Under the pieces are notes generated by a model that saw nothing but the letters and a program-made list of their open reading frames with translations, did no database searches and had not been told where the DNA came from. From Rhodoferax sp. WC2427 (GTDB lineage: Bacteria > Pseudomonadota > Gammaproteobacteria > Burkholderiales > Burkholderiaceae_C), in contig NZ_CP162006.1 in the NCBI RefSeq assembly GCF_040822085.1, forward strand, positions 3,100,001 through 3,164,000: a stretch of 64,000 bases of DNA, written 5' to 3'. Position 1 is the stretch's first letter; each line of letters opens with the position of its first letter. The translations under genes were made by a program, and so were the position numbers. This document shows, in pieces, positions 16,953 through 26,008 of this stretch.

Positions 16953-19181
16953 TCAGGTCTTCTTGGGCGAGATCTTGGCCTCAATACTGGGGTCGAACAG
17001 GTCGAACTCCAGCATATTGCTGTCCACCACCGGAATCGCTGGCGGTGCTGGCACGGGGGCCGCTACCGGTGCGGGCGCAGCCAGGTCCAGGTCTAGATCC
17101 AGGTCGAAGTCCAGGTCCAGGGCCGCAGGCACCGGGGGCAAAGTGGCGGGCACAGAGGGAATTTCCTGCATCGCCATCAACTCGGAGTTGGAGAAATCGA
17201 GATTCAGGTCCAGATCCAGGTCCAGCGGCGGACGGTGCGCAGGTGCCAGCGGCTGCGGATGGGTGTCCTGGCTCTCCAGAGGGGCCATCTCCGACATCAG
17301 CAACATCGGCTGGGTGAACGAAGTCTCGCGCGGGGCCGAAGCCTCCAGCGGCACGGGTTGGGAGATGTCCAACTCCAGCTCCTGCGGACGGGTAACGGCT
17401 GCCGTACGTGGCCGGGTCTTCGGGCTGTGCGCAGAGCCATCCGCCTGGCGCACGGTGCCCTGGGCCATGGCGTAGAGCAGCAGCAGTTCGCGGTAGGCGG
17501 CCAGGTCAAAGGGCTTACCCGCCCCGGTGGCGGTGTCGCGGAACAGGCAGGCTTCGATGAAATCCAGCACCTTGGGGGTTCCCCACTGGCTTTCGATGCT
17601 ACGCAACACCGCAGGGTAGCCTTCCAGGGACTGGCCCTCGCGGGTAAACGCAGGGAACTCGGGAATATGGCTGTTGAAGATGCGGTTGAAAGCATCGCGC
17701 TGCTGCTGGTATTCCGCCTGTCGGCCCAGCGTGTGGTAAATCTTCAGCAGCTCCAGGTAGGCCAGGGGGCTGGATTCGGCCGTGTCGTGGATGCTCTTTT
17801 TCAGCACTTCGATGGCCTGGTCGTACTGGCCCAATGAAACAAAGAAGTCGGCATGCTGCTGCACGTCCAGAAAATCGTCTGGGTAGATGCTGCGTGCGGG
17901 CATGGCGGTGACGGCAGAGCGCGGTACGGGCGTGAGCGGCTTGACGGGCATGGTCACGGCGGTCAGCTTTTTCAGGTCGTCAAACAGCGACTCGTCCACA
18001 TCGGCATCGTGGTTGGGGCCTGGCAAGGTGTTGGGTGGTAGTTGCGATGCCAGGGGTGCCGGGCGGCTCATGGGCGGTGTACGACCCAGCTCTTCGGCAC
18101 TGGGTTCGCCATGGTGCGCCCAGTCGGTGGTTACCGAGGGGGCGCGTTGGCGGGCGCGGTTCCAGAAGAAGGCGGCGGCGGCAATGGCGGCCAGCAGCAA
18201 ACCAAGCAGGCTGTAGACAAAGCTTTCGTCGTAGCGGTTGCTTTCCAGGCGGTCCAGGCGCTGCTTGAAGTCGGCTTCATTTTTGGCCAGCAGGGCCTTG
18301 AGGGTCTTGGACTCGGCCTCCAGGGCCAAGAGGCGCTGCTTTTCCTGGGGGTTTTCCACCGGCAGGTTGTTCAGCTCGCGCCAGGCGGCGGCAGCGGATT
18401 CGCGCTTTTGCAGGTCTGCGGTGGGGGCCAGAACCACATCGCTGGCGGGCTTGAGCTGGACCAGCCGCTCATCGGGGGTCTCGGGCGACTCCAGCTTCAA
18501 GCGGGGTTTGTTGTCCGGTACTTCGGCCTTGGCCTCGACCTTGGGTTCAACCTTGGGCGCCACCGGCTTCGGCACCGCCACCGCCACGGGCTCCTTGGGC
18601 TCTCTGGCCAGAATCGGCTTGGACACCGGTGCGGGCCGGGGAGCACGCACTACCGGAACGGGATTGGCGTTGCGGATGGGTGCCGGACGAGGCGCGGCGA
18701 CTGGTGCGGGGGCCGCCACGGATCCATCGGCCACGGGCGACGGGGCTGCCGTCGGCGCGGTGACGGTTGCAGGAATGATGGTGGGCACCGCCGCTGCGCG
18801 CGTTTCCACTGGGAAGTCGGGTAAAAAATCGTAGCGGCGCGAGGCTTTCTGGCTGCAAATGGAGCGCAGCACCACACCCACCACCGGCTCGTCCACGGCA
18901 GCCGACGCGCGGATCCGCACCACGGCATCCTGTCCCCCCTGGGAGCCAGACACCACGATGACCCGCACGCGGTTGGCGGCCACCGGCCCTTCGCCGTAGA
19001 ACACGTCGGCTTCAAAGCAGCTGCTGGCACTGTCGTCAGCGGAGTCCAGTCGGACATCCACCGCCAGGTCCAGCGGCTGGCCCAACACCACCGAACCTCT
19101 GGCGCGTCCGAGAGACAGGGCTGAGCTGCCAAATGCTGCGACCAAAAGGGTGGAGCCAAGAAGGGTGTTGCGTAGTTTCAC
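16953..19181 (-). CDS. FimV-like protein with membrane helix, TPR region and Asp-Leu repeats
   Basis: A 742-residue protein. A signal peptide (about 1-22) leads into a FimV N-terminal domain with ALSLGRARGSVVLGQPLDLA. A Pro/Ala-rich spacer (130-240), a coiled coil before about 315 and a membrane helix (about 318-338, FVYSLLGLLLAAIAAAAFFW) follow. The cytoplasmic part has TPR-like helices (about 425-560: FFVSLGQYDQAIEVLKKSI) and a C-terminal tail with two tracts of alternating Asp/Leu (LDLDLDLNLDF, LDLDFDLDLDLDL). FimV/HubP proteins organise the cell pole and type IV pili. It lacks the usual final FimV domain, so it is a family member rather than a proven orthologue. Confidence 0.75.
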   Translation of the reverse strand: MKLRNTLLGSTLLVAAFGSSALSLGRARGSVVLGQPLDLAVDVRLDSADDSASSCFEADVFYGEGPVAANRVRVIVVSGSQGGQDAVVRIRASAAVDEPVVGVVLRSICSQKASRRYDFLPDFPVETRAAAVPTIIPATVTAPTAAPSPVADGSVAAPAPVAAPRPAPIRNANPVPVVRAPRPAPVSKPILAREPKEPVAVAVPKPVAPKVEPKVEAKAEVPDNKPRLKLESPETPDERLVQLKPASDVVLAPTADLQKRESAAAAWRELNNLPVENPQEKQRLLALEAESKTLKALLAKNEADFKQRLDRLESNRYDESFVYSLLGLLLAAIAAAAFFWNRARQRAPSVTTDWAHHGEPSAEELGRTPPMSRPAPLASQLPPNTLPGPNHDADVDESLFDDLKKLTAVTMPVKPLTPVPRSAVTAMPARSIYPDDFLDVQQHADFFVSLGQYDQAIEVLKKSIHDTAESSPLAYLELLKIYHTLGRQAEYQQQRDAFNRIFNSHIPEFPAFTREGQSLEGYPAVLRSIESQWGTPKVLDFIEACLFRDTATGAGKPFDLAAYRELLLLYAMAQGTVRQADGSAHSPKTRPRTAAVTRPQELELDISQPVPLEASAPRETSFTQPMLLMSEMAPLESQDTHPQPLAPAHRPPLDLDLDLNLDFSNSELMAMQEIPSVPATLPPVPAALDLDFDLDLDLDLAAPAPVAAPVPAPPAIPVVDSNMLEFDLFDPSIEAKISPKKT

Positions 19182-19435
19182 TGCAATTTTTTACGGTTTA
19201 GGGGATTTGCACACACCATACCATTGGATTTCGGCATGTGATCATTTAAACAGCGGGAATTATCGGGCCATCTGTGGGGATTGTGGGTGCGAAGACACAG
19301 GCCCAGAAAAGCGAAGGCAGTACCGTTCCGAGAGCCCAGCCAGACACCCGGGCGACAAATTTTGTACAGTTTGGCGTCGCATCCGTGACCACGGCATGAC
19401 AATGCCCGGTTTACCAGCCCCACCAAAGACAGCCC

Positions 19436-20155
19436 ATGGACGAACCCATCCTGACCATTGAAGAACGCGCGGCAATTAATTCCGGACACTGGTTTGCATC
19501 GCTTTCGCCATCTTTGCGGCACGATATTTTGCGCTGCGCCTATGTCAAACGTTACCAAGACAACGGCCTGATTGCAGCCCGCGGCGAGCCGCCAGAGGAA
19601 TGGGTGGCCTGCGCCAAGGGCGCGGTGCGGGTGAGCTCCACCTCGCTCTCGGGCAAGCAGATCACCCTGACCTACATGGAGCCCGGCACCTGGTTTGGCG
19701 ACATCGCCATTTTTGACGGCGACCGGCGTACCCACGATGCCTACTCCCATGGCGAAACCACCCTGCTGTGCGTCGCCAAGGCCGACTTCAAAAAAATACT
19801 CGCCACCCACACCGAGCTGTACGAGGCCATGCTGCGGCTGCAGGCGCGGCGCATTCGCCAGTTGTTCGGTCTGGTCGAAGACCTGAACACCCTGCCCTTG
19901 CGGGCCCGGCTGGCCAAACAACTACTGCACCTGGCGCGCAGCTACGGGATTCCCAACCTGGCCAATGCCAACGAGATCCGCATCAGCCTGCAACTGGCCC
20001 AGGAAGAGCTGGCGCAGTTGCTGGGCGCATCACGCCAGCGCGTCAACCAGGAGCTCAAGGCGATGGAACGCGACGATGTGATCGCCATCGAAACCGCCGG
20101 CCTGATGATCCGCGACCGCGCGGCACTGCTGCGCATCGTGGAAGCGGATAAATAA
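19436..20155 (+). CDS. Crp/Fnr family transcriptional regulator
   Basis: A 239-residue regulator. The N-terminal cyclic-nucleotide-binding-type beta-roll spans about 20-135, with MEPGTWFGDIAIFDGDRRTH; the C-terminal helix-turn-helix is at about 180-215 (LQLAQEELAQLLGASRQRVN). It lacks the four Cys of Fnr, so it is not an Fe-S oxygen sensor. The ligand is unknown. It is divergent from the fimV-like gene across 254 bases and may regulate it, which is inference. Confidence 0.88.
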   Translation: MDEPILTIEERAAINSGHWFASLSPSLRHDILRCAYVKRYQDNGLIAARGEPPEEWVACAKGAVRVSSTSLSGKQITLTYMEPGTWFGDIAIFDGDRRTHDAYSHGETTLLCVAKADFKKILATHTELYEAMLRLQARRIRQLFGLVEDLNTLPLRARLAKQLLHLARSYGIPNLANANEIRISLQLAQEELAQLLGASRQRVNQELKAMERDDVIAIETAGLMIRDRAALLRIVEADK

Positions 20156-20173
20156 ACCGCGATCGTCCGCCGT

Positions 20174-20845
20174 TCAGCCGTTGTCCAGCAACTGGGCCGA
20201 CACGCATGCCTGGGTAAACACGGCCACCGCGTGCCGCAGGGTGGGCATGTCGGACTGCGGGTATTCCATGCGCAAATAGACCCGCCCGCGCTGCACCTGC
20301 AGGATGAACGGCGTCGCCTGCTGGACCGCTTTGGTCGGCCAGGCTTGCAGCAGATCCATCAACGGGCCGTCCAGCCACTGCTGGGCCTGGACGCGGTTGT
20401 CGGCCACCAGGGCGTAGTGGTCCCAAAACTCCAGCGGCGCGGTGTTCCAGCCAACTTGGTCATACAGCGCCAGCCAACGGACTTCTTCAGGCAAGTCTGC
20501 GTCCACTCTGGTTTGCACGCCGTGGGTCGCCTGCTCGTAGAAGCGCTTTTCCAGCGACTCCTTGAGCGGGCGGTTGATCAGCATGATGGCCAGGTGCTCG
20601 GGCAGACCCAACTCGGCCCGGGCGCGCAGTTCGGCACCCACAATGAAGTCCCGGCCCGCCGGACTGCGCTCCAACCGCCAGGGCCGTCCACCAACGGCAC
20701 CAATCACGGCGAAACCACCGGCATCGTCCAGGCGGTCAAACGCCAGCCCTTGCGAATCTGCCCAGCCATTGAAGGCATCCAGATCTGCATTGCTGCGTCC
20801 CAGGCTTGTCGCCCGTCCTACCCAGTTTTTGATGCGCTTGAGCAT
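20174..20845 (-). CDS. Conserved hypothetical protein
   Basis: A 223-residue protein starting at the ATG at 20845 (MLKRIKNWVGR); upstream Met at 20899 would add an odd basic stretch. Contains an alpha/beta domain with FAVIGAVGGRPWRLERSP and a helical C-terminal half with several Trp residues. No membrane segment or signal peptide. It is convergent with the Crp/Fnr gene, only 18 bases apart. No family recognised. Confidence 0.65.
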   Translation of the reverse strand: MLKRIKNWVGRATSLGRSNADLDAFNGWADSQGLAFDRLDDAGGFAVIGAVGGRPWRLERSPAGRDFIVGAELRARAELGLPEHLAIMLINRPLKESLEKRFYEQATHGVQTRVDADLPEEVRWLALYDQVGWNTAPLEFWDHYALVADNRVQAQQWLDGPLMDLLQAWPTKAVQQATPFILQVQRGRVYLRMEYPQSDMPTLRHAVAVFTQACVSAQLLDNG

Positions 20846-20906
20846 GCGCGCCTGCTTTCTTTGGAGGGCTGACGGTGGTCGGCAACCCAAATTACGCAAG
20901 TTCTGT

Positions 20907-20970
20907 TGCTACAGAATATATAGCTCTTCACGCTTATGGAATAAGCACAAGAGGCTGTTTTTATGCCTAA
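20907..20970 (+). repeat. Palindromic repeat copy, intergenic
   Basis: ACAGAATATATAGCTCTTCA, CGCTTATGGAATAAGCACAA, then GAGGCTGTTTTTATGCC. CGCTTAT and ATAAGC can pair. Lies between the hypothetical gene at 20174-20845 and tRNA-Arg. Confidence 0.7.
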
Positions 20971-21009
20971 AATATCCGGCGAACCAATGGATTGGCCAAG
21001 TGCACGCTG

Positions 21010-21086
<77 letters not shown>

Positions 21087-21144
21087 CAAGCTTAAGATTC
21101 TAACCTTATGGGTCTGCGGACCTCCCTCTTTTGAAGACCTTGCC

Positions 21145-22263
21145 ATGCCATCCTTGCACGCCAACATCCTGACCCCCAGCGGCTTCGTCACCGGGGACAT
21201 CGCCTTCAACCCCGAAGGCCGCATCGCCCACATTACCGGCCACCCGGCCACCACCGCCAGCGTGCGCGAAGCAGGCCTGCCGCTGGTGCTGCCCGGCTTC
21301 ATCGACCTGCATGTGCACGGCGGCGCGGGCCATGACATCATGGAAGGCGGCGATGCCGTGCTGCACGTGACCCGGCTGCACGCCCGGCACGGCACCACGT
21401 CGTTGCTGGCCACCACCATGACCGCGCCCATGGCCGACCTGGAAGCCGCGTTCAGCGCGCTGGGCCCGGTCTGCCAGCAGCGCCCGGCGGGTGCGGCCCG
21501 CGTCATGGGTGTGCACCTGGAGGGCCCCTACATCAGCGAGGCCAAGCTGGGGGCACAGCCGCCGTTTGCCCGGCCCGTAAGCCATGCGGAAATCCACCAG
21601 CTGCACGCCCTGGCACCGATCCGCCTGATCACCCTGGCCCCCGAAGTAGGTGGCAACCTGGACATGGTGGCCCAGCTGTGTGCCGAGGGCTACAAGGTGC
21701 AGTTGGGCCACAGCACCGGCAGCTACGAAGACGGCGTGGCCGCGCTGCAGCAGGGTGCCACCGGCTTCACCCATTTGTTCAACGCCATGTCGGCCCTGCA
21801 CCACCGCGAGCCCGGCATGGTGGGAGCGGCACTGGCGCATGCCCGCTTTGCCGAGATCATTCCCGACCTGCTGCACGTGCACCCCGGTGCCATCCGCGCC
21901 GCGCTGCGGGCCATCCCCTGCCTGTACTGCGTGACCGATTCCACCTCGGCCGCGGGCATGCCGGACGGCGAATACACGCTGGGCCGCCACAAGGTGTTCA
22001 AGTGCCTGGGTGGCGTGCGGCTGGAAGACGGCACCCTGGCCGGATCCTCGCTGGCCATGGACCAGGCCCTGCGCAATCTGGTGGACAGCGTGGGGCTGGA
22101 CCTGGCGGACGCGTCCAACCGCGTCTCGCGCTTTGCCGCCGAACACCTGGGCCTCACCGACCGGGGCCAATTGGTGGCCGGTGCCTGGGCCGATGTGGTG
22201 GTGCTGGACCGTGACCTGGCCCTGCAGGCGGTCTACGTGGAGGGCGAGGCCATCCCGCTTTAG
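21145..22263 (+). CDS. nagA: N-acetylglucosamine-6-phosphate deacetylase
   Basis: A 372-residue metal-dependent amidohydrolase that removes acetate from GlcNAc-6-phosphate, giving glucosamine-6-phosphate. Motifs: LPGFIDLHVHGGAGHDIMEG with the HxH metal site, HLEGPYISEAKLGAQ with the metal-ligand Glu, LGHSTGSYEDGV, GFTHLFNAMSAL and CVTDSTSAAGMPDG. It stands convergent to the two-component operon. It completes the route of the GlcNAc kinase (30232-31122) and SIS isomerase (32269-33312). Confidence 0.95.
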   Translation: MPSLHANILTPSGFVTGDIAFNPEGRIAHITGHPATTASVREAGLPLVLPGFIDLHVHGGAGHDIMEGGDAVLHVTRLHARHGTTSLLATTMTAPMADLEAAFSALGPVCQQRPAGAARVMGVHLEGPYISEAKLGAQPPFARPVSHAEIHQLHALAPIRLITLAPEVGGNLDMVAQLCAEGYKVQLGHSTGSYEDGVAALQQGATGFTHLFNAMSALHHREPGMVGAALAHARFAEIIPDLLHVHPGAIRAALRAIPCLYCVTDSTSAAGMPDGEYTLGRHKVFKCLGGVRLEDGTLAGSSLAMDQALRNLVDSVGLDLADASNRVSRFAAEHLGLTDRGQLVAGAWADVVVLDRDLALQAVYVEGEAIPL

Positions 22264-23723
22264 TCGGTCGTCGGAGGAATGGCGGGCAGCAGCACCGTCA
22301 CCACCAGCCCGCATTCCGCGTGGTTGTGCAGCCGGATCTCGCCGCCATGCGCCTGGATGATGTTGCGGGCAATACCCAGGCCCAGGCCGGTGCCGGTGCG
22401 GTTGTTCTGCTGGCCATGGCCCAGGCGCACATGCGGCTCGAAAGCCGCCGACATTGAGGCCTGTGCAATACCGGGGCCGAAGTCGCGCACCTCCACCACC
22501 GCCAGCGCGCCGCGGTGGCCCAGGCGCAGCTGCACCCGCTCGCCATACAGCACGGCGTTGTCCAGCAGATTGCTCAGGGCCCGCTCCAGCGCCAACGGCT
22601 TGCCCTGCACGCTTACCGGTTCGGACACAAAATCGATGCTGGCATTCGGGTGGATGGGCCGCTTGGCCAGCCGGGCCAGCAGGGTGTCGAGGCGCACGGG
22701 GGTCAGGTTTTCGTGGATGTCGGTGTCTTTGACACTTTGCAGCGCGGCCTTGACCATCACGTCCAGGTCGTCCAGGTCTTCGTGGAAGTCGGCCTGCAGG
22801 GCTTCGTCGTCCAGGAGCTCGGTGCGCAGCTTGAGCCGCATGATGGGGGTTTTCAGCCCATGCGAGATACCCAGAAACAGCCGCTCGCGGTCCACCAGGT
22901 AGCGCTGGATGCGGGCCTGCATCTCGTTGAAGGCGCGGGCAGTACGGCGCAGCTCGGCGGTGCCGGTCTCAGGCACGGGCTCGGGCGCGCTGTCGCTGCC
23001 GAAGGCGTTGGCCGCCGAGGCGATGCGGTTCAGCGGGCGGATCAGGCCGCGCACCAGCAGCACCGCCAGCACCAGCACCGTCAGCAGCGTTACCAGTTGC
23101 AGTGCCACGCGGTCCAGGGTCAGCGGATTGGCGTTGTCCAGAAAATACGGGTCGGGCATGGGCGCGGCCAGGTACAGCCAGCGCCCCGGCTCAAATTCAG
23201 ACTGGATTACCAGCACGGGTGCAGGGCGCGGGCGTAGCAGCAAGGTGGCCTCGACCCAGGACTCGGGCAGGTCGTTGACGGTGCGGCCATCGTCCGACAC
23301 CCGCAGGCCATCGGGCCAGGCAAAGGCCACGTCCGGGGCCTGGGCGGGGTGCAGATTGGCCACCAGGTCGTCGCGCACCACGGTCACCACCGCGTCTACC
23401 AGGGCGTTGCCGCCCAGGGGGGTGATGGCGACGCGCTCGCGGTTCACATTGACGAAAAACCGCGTACCGCCCATGGTGCGCAGCTGCTCGATCAGGATGG
23501 GCCGGTATTTGGGTGGCAGGTCGCGGAAAAAGCGCAGCGTGCCCGCCGCATTCACCGCCAGGTGGTGGGCCGCGCCCAGGGCCTCGGTACGGGCGCTTTC
23601 GCGCAACTGGCGGGCCCACAGCAAGGTGCCCACCAGCTGCGCGCTGACCACGCCCAACGCCAGCACCAGCACGATGCGGCCCAGCAGGCTGTCGGGCAGC
23701 CAGCGCTTCCACCTAACTTTCAT
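22260..23723 (-). CDS. Sensor histidine kinase
   Basis: A 487-residue membrane kinase. ATG at 23723 (MKVRWKRWLPDSLLG) is chosen over 23756. Two membrane helices (about 15-37 and 208-228) enclose a periplasmic domain of about 170 residues; a HAMP linker (230-285) and a HisKA domain follow, with His288 in GISHGLKTP, then the HATPase domain with NLLDNAVLYG, VVEVRDFGPGI and TGTGLGLGIARN. It should phosphorylate the adjacent OmpR-type regulator. The operon order is SBP, regulator, kinase, so it may sense the state of the sugar-binding protein. Confidence 0.92.
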   Translation of the reverse strand: MKVRWKRWLPDSLLGRIVLVLALGVVSAQLVGTLLWARQLRESARTEALGAAHHLAVNAAGTLRFFRDLPPKYRPILIEQLRTMGGTRFFVNVNRERVAITPLGGNALVDAVVTVVRDDLVANLHPAQAPDVAFAWPDGLRVSDDGRTVNDLPESWVEATLLLRPRPAPVLVIQSEFEPGRWLYLAAPMPDPYFLDNANPLTLDRVALQLVTLLTVLVLAVLLVRGLIRPLNRIASAANAFGSDSAPEPVPETGTAELRRTARAFNEMQARIQRYLVDRERLFLGISHGLKTPIMRLKLRTELLDDEALQADFHEDLDDLDVMVKAALQSVKDTDIHENLTPVRLDTLLARLAKRPIHPNASIDFVSEPVSVQGKPLALERALSNLLDNAVLYGERVQLRLGHRGALAVVEVRDFGPGIAQASMSAAFEPHVRLGHGQQNNRTGTGLGLGIARNIIQAHGGEIRLHNHAECGLVVTVLLPAIPPTTD

Positions 23724-23762
23724 GGACTTGGGTGCAAAACACCCCGAGCAAGGCAAGCGGCT

Positions 23763-24479
23763 TCAAGCATCCGAGGCCACCACATCGGCAGAGAACACAT
23801 AGCCGCTGCCACGCACGGTCTTGACCAACACGGGCTGCTTGCCGTCGTCGCTCAGGCGCTGGCGCAGGCGGCTGACCTGCACATCCAGCGAGCGGTCCAG
23901 CGGCCCCAGGTCGCGGCCCCGGGTTTGCTCCATCAGGCGGCCCCGGTCCAGGGTCTCGCCCGCGTGCTCGGCAAAGAAGCGCAACAGGTTGAAGTCCATG
24001 CTGGTCAGCACCACCAAGGTGCCGGTCGCATCCACCAGCTGGCGTTCCAGCAAATCCATGGTGAAACCGGCAAAGCGCAGAAAGCGTACCGCCGCACCGC
24101 CTCCGCCCAGTTGCATGCGGCGGTGGATGGCCTTGATACGGGCCAGCAGCTCGCGCGGGTTGTAGGGCTTGGCGATGTAGTCGTCCGCCCCCAGCTCCAG
24201 GCCGACGATGCGGTCGGTGTCGTCGGCGCTGGCGGTCAGCATGATGATGGGCACGGGCGACTGGCGGCGCACCGTTTGGCACAGGGTGAAGCCATCGGTG
24301 TCGGGCAGCATCACGTCCAGGATCACCAGGCTGAGTACCTCGCGGAAGCGCTCGAACTCGGCCAGGAAACTGGCCCCGTCGTGCGCCACGCGCACCTCGT
24401 ACTGGTGCTTTTCCAGGTAGGTTTTGAGCAGGTTGCGGGTTTTTTGGTCGTCGTCGACGACCAGGATGGTGCGGTTCAT
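23763..24479 (-). CDS. OmpR-family response regulator
   Basis: A 238-residue regulator: receiver domain about 1-120 with the phospho-acceptor Asp55 (LVILDVMLPDTDG), the acidic pair at 10-11 and Lys in AKPYNPREL; a winged-helix output domain follows (about 135-230) with LLRFFAEHAGETLDRGRL. Four bases separate it from the SBP stop, and the kinase follows 39 bases later, so all three share a transcript. Direct repeats at 25760-25842 are candidate binding sites. Confidence 0.95.
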   Translation of the reverse strand: MNRTILVVDDDQKTRNLLKTYLEKHQYEVRVAHDGASFLAEFERFREVLSLVILDVMLPDTDGFTLCQTVRRQSPVPIIMLTASADDTDRIVGLELGADDYIAKPYNPRELLARIKAIHRRMQLGGGGAAVRFLRFAGFTMDLLERQLVDATGTLVVLTSMDFNLLRFFAEHAGETLDRGRLMEQTRGRDLGPLDRSLDVQVSRLRQRLSDDGKQPVLVKTVRGSGYVFSADVVASDA

Positions 24480-24483
24480 AGAT

Positions 24484-25749
24484 CTACGGCGTATTACTGG
24501 GGGCGCGGATCACGGCGGCCAGGCGGCGCTGCGCCTCGGCGGGCTCCATGCGCGGGTCGGTCAGGTAGCGCCACAGGGTTTGGGCCACCGCGTCCTTGAT
24601 GGATTCGTCGGCCGCCATGCGGTGGGCCAGGCTGGGCACACGGGCGGTGCGCGGGTCGGCAAAGCTGGCCCAGGAGTCGCGGGCACAACTGTCCAGGCTG
24701 GCCACGTCGATATCGCGCTGCACCGGCACCGAGCCCTTGATGCGGTTGTAGGCCAGTTGGGTGGACGCATTGAACACCAGCTCGGCCACCTTCTCCTGCG
24801 TGGCCTCACGGTGGTGGCCGTTGGCCAGCATGGCCAGGGTGTCGATGCTGTAGAGGTGGCTGTTCTCGGTGCCGGGCAGCACCACGCAGCCAAAATCCTT
24901 GGCCGGACTGGCGCCCCAGGCGATCAACTCGCCCTTGGCCCAGTCGCCCATCACCAGCATGGCCGCTTTGCCATCCAGCAGCTCGCGGGCAGAGTCGGTC
25001 CAGGGCTTCTCGCGTGGCGGCTCGCCACCCACCGTGTTCGTGCTGCGCAGCCAGCGCAGCCGGGTCAGGGCGCGCTCCACCCGCGGGTCCAGCCAGGCAC
25101 TGCTCTTGCGCTGCACGATCAGCTCGCGGTACAGCGCCGGGCCCGCATCGCTGAGCAGCACCGCCTCGAATACCGTGGCCACCTGCCAGGGCTCGTCGCT
25201 CCAGGCCAGCGGCTGGATGCCCTGCGCCGACAGCTTGCGCACCGCCGCTTCCAACTCGGACCAGGTGGTGGGCGGCGGCAGGCCCACGCGGGCAAACAGA
25301 CGGCGGTTGTACAGCAGGGTGTTGATGCGGTGGATGCCCAGCGGCGCGGCAATCACCATGCCGTTGTAGCTGACCAGGTCCATCACCGTAGGAAACAGGG
25401 TTTGCGCCCAGCGCTGGCGGCTGGCCACGGCGTTCAGAGGCAGCACCAGGCCCACATCGGCCCATTCGGTCAGGGTGGTGCCAATCAGCTGCGCCACGTC
25501 GGGTGCGTCGCCCATCAGCACCCGGCTCTTGAGCACCTTGACGGCCGCCATGCCGCCACCACCGGGGATCGCCGCGTCGCGCCACTGCACGCCATTGGCC
25601 GCCAGGATGGTGCTGAGCTGGTTGGCGGCGCGGCGCTCACTGGCCGAGGTGAGCCAGTGCAGCACATCCACCGGCTGGGCGGGTGTTTGGGCCCAGCCCG
25701 GCGCCGCCAGCGCGGCCCAACCCAGCAACAAGAAGGCAAGTGCTTTCAT
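24484..25749 (-). CDS. Sugar ABC-type substrate-binding protein in the two-component operon
   Basis: A 421-residue periplasmic protein of the family 1 solute-binding type. A signal peptide is clear (MKALAFLLLGWAALAAPGWA). The mature part begins with DVLHWLTSASERRAANQL, and GAAVPLGIHRI-like and KAAMLVMGDWAKGELIAWG segments match the sugar-binding family. It has no permease next to it; instead it precedes a response regulator and histidine kinase on the same strand. It may serve as the periplasmic sensor of the two-component system, or as a second binding protein for the transporter encoded across the divergent promoter. Confidence 0.88.
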   Translation of the reverse strand: MKALAFLLLGWAALAAPGWAQTPAQPVDVLHWLTSASERRAANQLSTILAANGVQWRDAAIPGGGGMAAVKVLKSRVLMGDAPDVAQLIGTTLTEWADVGLVLPLNAVASRQRWAQTLFPTVMDLVSYNGMVIAAPLGIHRINTLLYNRRLFARVGLPPPTTWSELEAAVRKLSAQGIQPLAWSDEPWQVATVFEAVLLSDAGPALYRELIVQRKSSAWLDPRVERALTRLRWLRSTNTVGGEPPREKPWTDSARELLDGKAAMLVMGDWAKGELIAWGASPAKDFGCVVLPGTENSHLYSIDTLAMLANGHHREATQEKVAELVFNASTQLAYNRIKGSVPVQRDIDVASLDSCARDSWASFADPRTARVPSLAHRMAADESIKDAVAQTLWRYLTDPRMEPAEAQRRLAAVIRAPSNTP

Positions 25750-25759
25750 TTCCTATCGA

Positions 25760-25842
25760 AATGTAATGTTATCTATCACGGGCCCACAGGCTGCCACAGA
25801 GCGTACCCACGTGCCGCGTCGGCAACGTAATGAAACGTAATG
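25760..25842. promoter_or_regulatory. Direct repeats AACGTAATG in the divergent promoter
   Basis: AACGTAATG occurs at 25824-25832 and again at 25834-25842, a 10-base period, i.e. one helical turn. A one-mismatch copy, AATGTAATG, is at 25760-25768, right ahead of the minus-strand SBP gene. Direct repeats with a helical period are typical of OmpR-type regulator sites; assignment to the neighbouring regulator is inference. Confidence 0.55.
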
Positions 25843-26008
25843 CAACCCGGCCAGCGACAGAAATAAGTTCAACAAAATCAATTACTTAGAAGATTAAAGT
25901 GGCACAGCATGGGCCGTTTGATGTTACAGGTGGTACAGCATAACCTCCGGCCCATTGAAGGCCCGGACATCCCGTCCTGGATTCAAGCCCCCCAGGAGAC
26001 TACCGTCC

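Noticed and set aside
18042..18824. Gly-rich plus-strand frame within the FimV-like gene
   Set aside because: Shadow of the Pro/Ala-rich region of the minus-strand gene.
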